From Lumbricus rubellus (lineage: Eukaryota; Annelida; Clitellata; Crassiclitellata; Lumbricidae), in contig OX243821.1 of assembly GCA_945859605.1 (NCBI GenBank), positions 33,709,157-33,773,156 on the forward strand: a DNA stretch of 64,000 nucleotides. The letters are read 5' to 3'. This document shows positions 58,028 to 64,000 of the stretch, piece by piece. Position 1 is the stretch's first letter. The number at the start of each line of letters is the position of its first letter. The notes beneath the pieces are model-generated. The model saw only the letters and a program-made list of their open reading frames with translations, was not told the origin of the DNA and made no database searches. The position numbers were made by a program, and so were the translations under genes.

Positions 58028-58783
58028 TGTAACGCCCGCCCCCTCGGACACTCCCGGAGTCGCCACTTCCGGTCCAGCGTGTGAGAGGGCCGCGTGCGGT
58101 TGCAGGTCGTAGTTCAGAGATATAGACGGAGGAAGGGAGGCGGTAGCTTCGGGGTTCGAATCCTGTCGGGTTCGGGATGGCCAGGTATCTCGACCTCTTA
58201 GGTCTCCGTATGAAACTGGGGCCTTACTGGCCAGTCTTTCACTCCGGCGTAGGATTCCGGGGTTAACCGGAAGTGAAAGGTCCTTAGGCCTAGCCCCCGA
58301 AGCTCTTCCCAGGCCGATGGCTGAGTGGTAAGGTCTATCCGCGGTGGTACCAAAGGGAAATATTGCTCCTGGGTTCGAACCTGCAACCGGCTTCGGAGAT
58401 GCCCTGGGCGTCGTTTCTAAACGTTCTATACGAGCCACGACTTCCGTTAGAGCTTCTCTTACATTATAATGTACTGCAGAGATTTCCTCTCTGACATTAT
58501 CCCGTACCGAGGCAATTGCCTCCTGTGTATTTATAGCGTTGGCTTGAAAATCAGTCCTGACAGAAGAAAGAGCCTCTTCTACATTGCTTTGTACCACGGC
58601 AATGGCCTCCTGGGTATTTCTATCATTATTTTGTATTGCATCTTGTGTGGACCTAGCGTTCATTTGCATAGTTGCCTGCATAGACTTGGCGTTTGACTGC
58701 ATTGCCTCAAGCAATACCCCCATCTCGAATGCAGAAGGTGGTCTGGAAGGTTGTGAGGGAGTTGACGTCCTGCTCTGCTCCAT
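58028..58783 (-). CDS. LTR-encoded Gag head of copy 2
   Basis: ATG at 58783 (GCCATGG context). About 252 codons lie inside the LTR, and the frame continues 16 codons into the flank before stopping at 57980. It shares with copy 1 the start (STPSQPSRPPSA), the coiled-coil repeats, SVRDNVREEISAVHYNVREA and GILRRSERL. Many substitutions and several codon-sized indels keep the frame open, which suggests the head evolved under protein-level constraint. In this 3' LTR position it has no gag body attached. Confidence 0.7.
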
Positions 58784-59692
58784 GGCGCTATATAAGTTTC
58801 TATAATTTAACTTCCTAGGGCTAGCAAGAATTAAGACAGTAAGTTTAATTATTATTTCTTACTAATCCTTGAGACAATGGTTATTATATTGTTTCAGTGT
58901 AGTTCAGACATTGAGCACAATGCACAAAAATATAATTATTCAAGTCAATGCACAAAAATATAATTATTCAAGTCAATGCACAAGAATATAATTATTCAAG
59001 TCAATGCAAACTGCCTTAGATCGGAATATGACTAAACTATCCCCAATTTAGTTCTCACGTGCCATCATAAAAATTTGAAGTAGCCCAATATTTCTACAGC
59101 TCCAATCGCGTTATTTCCCTTTAACTAATGTACCTTTTATCTGGAGGCCAGAGACAGAGTAGACGACGTGCGAGGTACGACGATAAAGGGGGGGGGGGTC
59201 GAGTCCAGGAAGAACGTCGATGATATAGCGCCCGAAGGAAATCGGCGAAGGCCGACGTTGGTTTGACTCCAAGACCGAAATGGCGCGATGAGAAGGCGTG
59301 ATCCACAATAGGCCGATATTCCAACGAAGGTGCGAAGACAGAGCACACAGCGCCGACGATTCGATTCCTACTCCAAACAGCGATACAAACGGCTCCGGCC
59401 GAAGAAGATAATCGACACAGAAACCCGTAGCAAGAGGACTGAGCGACGCTTCGAATTAATAGAAACGACTCCAGTCGCGGAAGATGGCCAACAGAAATCC
59501 ACAGCACAACGACGTCGAAACTAATACACGCGGCAGTAAATCCTGCCTTCACTTCAATAAAATCAGGCTTCGAATCCACCACTTCGCTATCGAGAGTCAC
59601 ACATCCAACCTGCACGAAGGTTCCAACACGACTGATCCCCCGTTGCGCGATCTTCTTCTATATCGGCTTGACTGACGTAGGACGCTAGCTAC

Positions 59693-59704
59693 TGCGCATG
59701 CGCC
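59693..59704. promoter_or_regulatory. NRF1-like palindrome in the copy 2 LTR
   Basis: TGCGCATGCGCC within 'GACGTAGGACGCTAGCTACTGC...'. It is conserved with 31805 and 39923 despite LTR divergence. Confidence 0.45.
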
Positions 59705-60183
59705 AAAAGCACACGCGGTGATCACGCGGACACTGTGTGCACAGACTCAGCGAGCAGCGCAATGGAAGACTACTGTACACGCCTGTCCTGCATGCACAGC
59801 CTACACACGGCCGCCGTGTATTGCTCTGTCCGTCTGCCTATCCGTTTATCTGTACTGCTCTGGCACTGCGTCTGTCATATCGGCCGACTCCTCTTCCTCC
59901 TTTTCGGCCGACCCTCCATTCGCTGAGCGTATGCAAGAAGCGATCAATAATCTGGTAGCTATGGCGACCGCTTACGTCATCCCTTGCAAATCGTGTCGAG
60001 CACGATCTCAATATTAAAATCTAGGTCACCAATATTATCTAGGTCACCGAATGCAGCTCAAAAATAATAATATTATAATATATATAATTATCAAACCCCT
60101 GAAATTGCCTTCAAGGATCCAAAGAAATATATGTGGCAGACAGAAATCAAACCCGTAACGTCAAATTATATGCAGGCGTTACA

Positions 60184-60669
60184 ATCTCTCCGGCCATCCC
60201 TGAATTTCCGGCTACATTTAATTGGAAAAATGGAGCCTGAAATTGTAGGTAAGGTCATACTCCGATTTTAACCTTAAAAGTTTAAAATTAAATGCATAAA
60301 TCGAAAACATGCAATAAACAGTCATAACAGCAGCAACGAACGGCGTTAAGCGAAAAGCATTCAACCGAATTCACATAGTTCAGAGTAAATTGTCTTTTCA
60401 ATATCACTAAGAGTCACTGCGTTCATGTAGCGCCGTTGCTACGAGTTCCGTAGAAAATGTAAACATTTATAAGCTTATATATAGGTCCATTTTTATCGCA
60501 AGCCTCCATCAGTTCAGTTATTATGCAAAGCATTCAATGGTAAACCCGACTTAAATCACAGACAGCAGTATAACCAGTCACACGATTAGGCCCACATTAT
60601 ATCACACATGACGTCATATTGCTAGACTCCTATAGGTTTATCGCTGTGGTATAACCAAACAGTTTCACC
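60184..60669 (-). other. interior of the Gag-only element copy 2, noncoding
   Basis: Matches the start of the copy 1 interior in scattered blocks (for example 'TATATATAGGTCCATTTTTATC'). It ends at the TTAA where piggyBac inserted. Confidence 0.7.
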
Positions 60670-60673
60670 TTAA

Positions 60674-62998
60674 CCCATTCGTGGCCATGTTCAAATATTG
60701 GAACATACAAGAAAAGTCTGTATATTTTTAGCAGGGTACCAGTCGAATGTTGTATTCATAAAGACATGACGTCATTGGATATTATGAAAGTGAAGGACGC
60801 TTGTTTTATAAAAATCTGGGTGATTTTCGTTTGATAAAAAATTCTGTAATTGTAAAATTTAGCCGTTAGGAATATACGAAACTTCAAAAATTCATATCGT
60901 GTGAACCTGCGCAGGTAAGTGTACTTCATGTATGTATTTTAATTAGCTGAAATATTGTTTTTGTTGTATCAAATAGCAGTTTTGTTCTGTTGTCGCGAAA
61001 AGCTGGCCTATTATGCAAAAATCGAAATGTTCCAATAGTGGAACATGGCTACATGGCAATCCAATTCTCAGTAATTTAGCAGCGCATACACTTCTGTGAT
61101 TCAGTGCGCCAATTTGTGTATTACTCTGTCCTAAATCAAGCACAGTATAATTCTTTCTCAATTCATATAATATAATTTGTTGCGTTCCGATAATATTATG
61201 TAAAACTTGTCATAGTAGCCTAAGAAAAAACTTGTTTATGCGTTCAACAGTCATTGACTTGCCTATGTTTCAGCCACAATGAATGTACGGACTTTTTATG
61301 GGAAGAAAAAAGTAAAAACTGTAACTGCCCCAACACTAAACGAATTACTTGACAACATTACAACCCACAGTTTCAGTTCTGCAGACGTCTTCATAACACC
61401 GCCTGGTGATGAATCTGATGGTGACTCTGACAAATCTGATACAGAAAAAGGCAGCTATTAGCCTACATTGCAGATCATTTGACAAGCAAGATTTTGAATG
61501 CACCAGCCGAAGCTACAATAGATGCAGAAGATAGTGAGGACAGTAATGGAGAGGAAGAGGACAGTGTAGCTGTTCTTGAAGGCAGTAATATGAGCAGAGC
61601 TGCTGCAAAGAAGAGAAAAATTTCCAAGACTGTGGAAACATGGAAGAAAGGTGACTTGAAGCCCCAGCACGATGACGGTTTGAGCACCGTTTCTCAACAA
61701 TGTGATCACACCAAAAACACCCCGACAGATCTGTTTGAAATGTTTTGGCCAATTGAATTCTTTGAGTACATCAAGAACCAGTCTGAACTGTATGCAAGAC
61801 AGTGCAATGCCACCAGTATGTTTGAAGTAACAGTAGAGGAACTGAAACTCTTCTTCACAGTGCTTATGATATCGGGTTATAGTTCACTACCTCGAAGAGA
61901 TCTATACTGGAGTTTAGACGCAGACATCAGAAACGAAGCTGTTGCCCAGGCCATGCCAAGAAACAGATTCAGAGCTATACTCAAGAATCTTCATTTTTCT
62001 GACAATACCAACTCATCACCTGATGACAAATTTTCCAAGGTTAGACCGCTCATCCCCCATCTCAATGAAAAGTTCATGAAACTTCTTCCAGCAGATGTAG
62101 AGCATGTCGACGTAGACGAGAGTATTATTCCATACTACGCTCTGCTCGAAGGTGGTCATCAGCCGATAAGAAGCATATAACAGTTGACATGCCATATGCA
62201 ATCAGCATGTATAATTCATTCGTGGGTGGCACAGACCAGATGGACAGAAATGTGTCGGAGTATCGTGTGAAGCTACGCAACAACAAATGGTGGTGGCAAG
62301 TTTTCACACACTTGATGTCTGCACCCTTGTCCAATGCCTGGATACTGTACCGAAGACAGATAAGAAGTGGAAGAGCTACAGCAGCTGAGAAGGCTGACAG
62401 CAATTTTGATGACGAAGAACGGCCTAAACTGGATTTTTTGGGCTTCATTCGTAGCATTGTGGCTAACTATTTGCTGTTGTTCAGTGAGCCACAGAATCTG
62501 GGCAGACCATCCTCATCTGCAAATAGGAAAGCCGTTCTTATGAGAAACATTCCACACAGTGTCGGACTTAGCAGCAATGTCCAGCACTATCCAGACAATG
62601 TAAAACAGGGTAGATGTCGTGTCTGTAAGAAGATCACAAATTTCAGCTGTGGTGTCTGTTGCGTTAACCTGCACCCAGTGAACTGCTACAAGGACTATCA
62701 TAAGTAGGTCTCAAAGTGACTGCATGCTTACCTGCAAATGGCAGTATAGCATAATAAAGCAGAGGCAAGGACAAGAACAGGCTGTCACTATGGCACTTCT
62801 CTAATGACATAACAGATATTATGCATGGTCCAATATTGGAACAATGCCATGTTCCAATAATGGAACAAAATTTACATGAGCTATAAAAATGTTTTTCAAT
62901 GAAATTTTCACAAATCTAAGTTGATTCCCGTTATTAGTCAATATTATGTTGTAAAATATCTAAAAATTTCATCAAAATAAAATTTGGCCATGAATGGG
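60674..62998 (+). mobile_element. internally deleted piggyBac transposon
   Basis: TTAA flanks both sides (60670-60673, 62999-63002). The ends are inverted: CCCATTCGTGGCC and, read inward from the right, CCCATTCATGGCC. Four copies of a near-palindrome of the form TGTTCCAATAnTGGAACA lie at 60688-60705, 61028-61045, 62826-62843 and 62850-62867, two per side. The 2.3-kb element keeps both ends of a piggyBac transposase gene but lacks its middle, so it would need transposase from elsewhere. Confidence 0.9.
61279..62707 (+). pseudogene. piggyBac transposase, frameshifted and internally deleted
   Basis: The N-terminal frame starts at the ATG at 61279 and stops at 61459; a shifted frame continues (61461-62180). 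This holds an acidic region, the family's DLFEMFWPIEFFEYI and LYWSLDADIRNEAVAQAMPR segments, and the first catalytic Asp in VDVDESIIPYY (about 62107-62140). Soon after, the frame shifts again and resumes directly at MYNSFVGGTDQMDRN, which holds the third Asp region. The stretch with the second catalytic Asp is missing (family comparison suggests well over 100 codons). The C-terminal Cys-rich domain (CRVCKK, CGVCCVNLHPVNC) is intact and ends at 62707. It is not expected to be active. Confidence 0.88.
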
Positions 62999-63002
62999 TT
63001 AA

Positions 63003-64000
63003 GCCAAGCCACGTCATTGTTATAACAAGACGTCTGAGTCTCGTACTCATTAATATCACTAAAAGGCAGATTATTATCTAACGAAGCCGCACTGCTATCA
63101 TATCAGAGCAGGACCCCGCCTAGATTTCAACTCAGCCTATAACGTCAGATCACACAGCTTCCGTCTCTAAGTAGGCCTAACTCGTAGTTAAATATAACTG
63201 TGTCTGCCATTATCAAAATTTACCATCGAAAGCTCAACATAGCGTAATCTTAATATAGGCCTAGATATAGGTCTGCTCTAACAATAGCACCTCTTAATAG
63301 GCCTACCAGCAATGTAACGCTTTCCATCCTAATATATAACTAACCAAACTTAATTATAAAAATGCGAAAGGTAAGCACCGTCATTAATGTAGGCAGCCCT
63401 TTAACCTAGTCACATCCTAATTAATCCTAATTATTAATATGCGACAGCAAAGCGTATACAGGTGCATTAACTTAAATAGGCCGCGTATTAATTTATGCCA
63501 ATAATAGTGAAACATAGGCCTACACCACACCAGCGATGATTATTATCATGTTATATAATCATCCAGCACCACAATAGGCCTACATTCCTAACATGGTTTA
63601 TCACAGTCCTATAAAGCCAAATCCTTATTAATAGGCTCCATTGGTCATTGCACATAAGCTTAATTAGGTAAAAATAATATAGGCTACTGCAATTTACACC
63701 TAAGCACAATATTACACTGTAATCGCCGTTTACGAGACTGCGTAAGCATATATAATTATAGGCTACATATATCATAGGCCTATGCAAGAAATTATATAAA
63801 AGGTCCATCATGATTTTAAAATCAAGATTACAGTCTAGGCATAGATCTATAAACTATCATTAATTCACGGACCACAGTCATTACTGTCCTCTTATTTTCC
63901 GTAAGCTTAGCACGATTATATTGCAGCTATGCTCATCCTTTCTTCAATCTATCATTTCTCGTATACATTAAGCAGACCACACAAGCCGTGGGAGAATCAC
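63003..64000 (-). other. interior of the Gag-only element copy 2, continued
   Basis: Closely matches copy 1 from about 33320 to 33866, including 'AAAGCGTATACAGGTGCATT' and 'CACACCAGCGATGATTATTA'. It is noncoding with several AGGCCTA palindromes and leaves the window. Confidence 0.8.

Larger units (their letters stand above)
58028..64000 (-). mobile_element. Gag-only LTR element, copy 2 (diverged, runs off the window)
   Basis: An LTR of 2156 bp (58028-60183, plus-strand TGTAACGCCC...GCGTTACA) is followed by interior sequence matching 32339-33866 of copy 1. Orientation is minus, so this is the 3' LTR and the gag gene should lie beyond 64000. A piggyBac element interrupts the interior at 60674-62998. 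Copy 2 is clearly diverged from copy 1 but keeps the Gag head open, so the family has several lineages. Confidence 0.85.

Overview
The window looks like nuclear DNA of a marine deuterostome invertebrate (echinoderm-like is my best guess). The grounds are intron-split coding sequence, many microsatellites, tRNA-derived SINEs, abundant TAGGCCTA-type palindromes, and two Ty3/gypsy elements of the Gmr1 type (integrase upstream of reverse transcriptase), a clade described from deuterostomes. Nothing bacterial is present: no operons, no CRISPR.

Layout. 1-8.2 kb is repeat-rich: a TTAA-flanked MITE, a 30-bp minisatellite, a SINE, a 375-bp tandem duplication ending in a long CTGT microsatellite, a hairpin-bearing repeat, and a 3-kb array of 27-bp units with higher-order periodicity. 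8.2-16.4 kb is AT-rich intergenic DNA with old dispersed repeats, a foldback element and tRNA-like sequences. 16.4-26.0 kb is a three-level nest: a hAT-type element with an 8-bp target duplication holds a young 8.7-kb Gmr1-like LTR retrotransposon (5-bp duplication), whose gag is split by a 1.3-kb TTAA element. 26.7-28.3 kb is a TA-flanked mariner-type foldback element. 29.1-46.1 kb is a second Gmr1-like element (minus strand, 4-bp duplication). Its RNase H is split by a 10.2-kb non-autonomous LTR element with 2.1-kb LTRs that encodes only Gag; the Gag ORF starts inside the LTR and reads through the primer-binding site. A 200-N assembly gap lies at 47.7-47.9 kb beside a CCCCT-rich tract.

50.1-56.8 kb carries the only host gene I can support: three phase-compatible exons of a gene whose first coding exon resembles the SAM domain of ACK/TNK2-family tyrosine kinases. 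Its kinase exons would lie beyond the window. From 58.0 kb to the end, a diverged second copy of the Gag-only element begins (minus strand, running off the right edge). It is interrupted by an internally deleted piggyBac element.

How the parts fit together: the window records successive transposition. LTR elements with near-identical LTRs (one substitution noticed per pair for two elements, a few small differences for the third) were themselves hit by TTAA-targeting DNA transposons and by another LTR element. The Gag-only element must borrow protease, reverse transcriptase and integrase from an autonomous relative. All calls come from reading the sequence; no database search was run.
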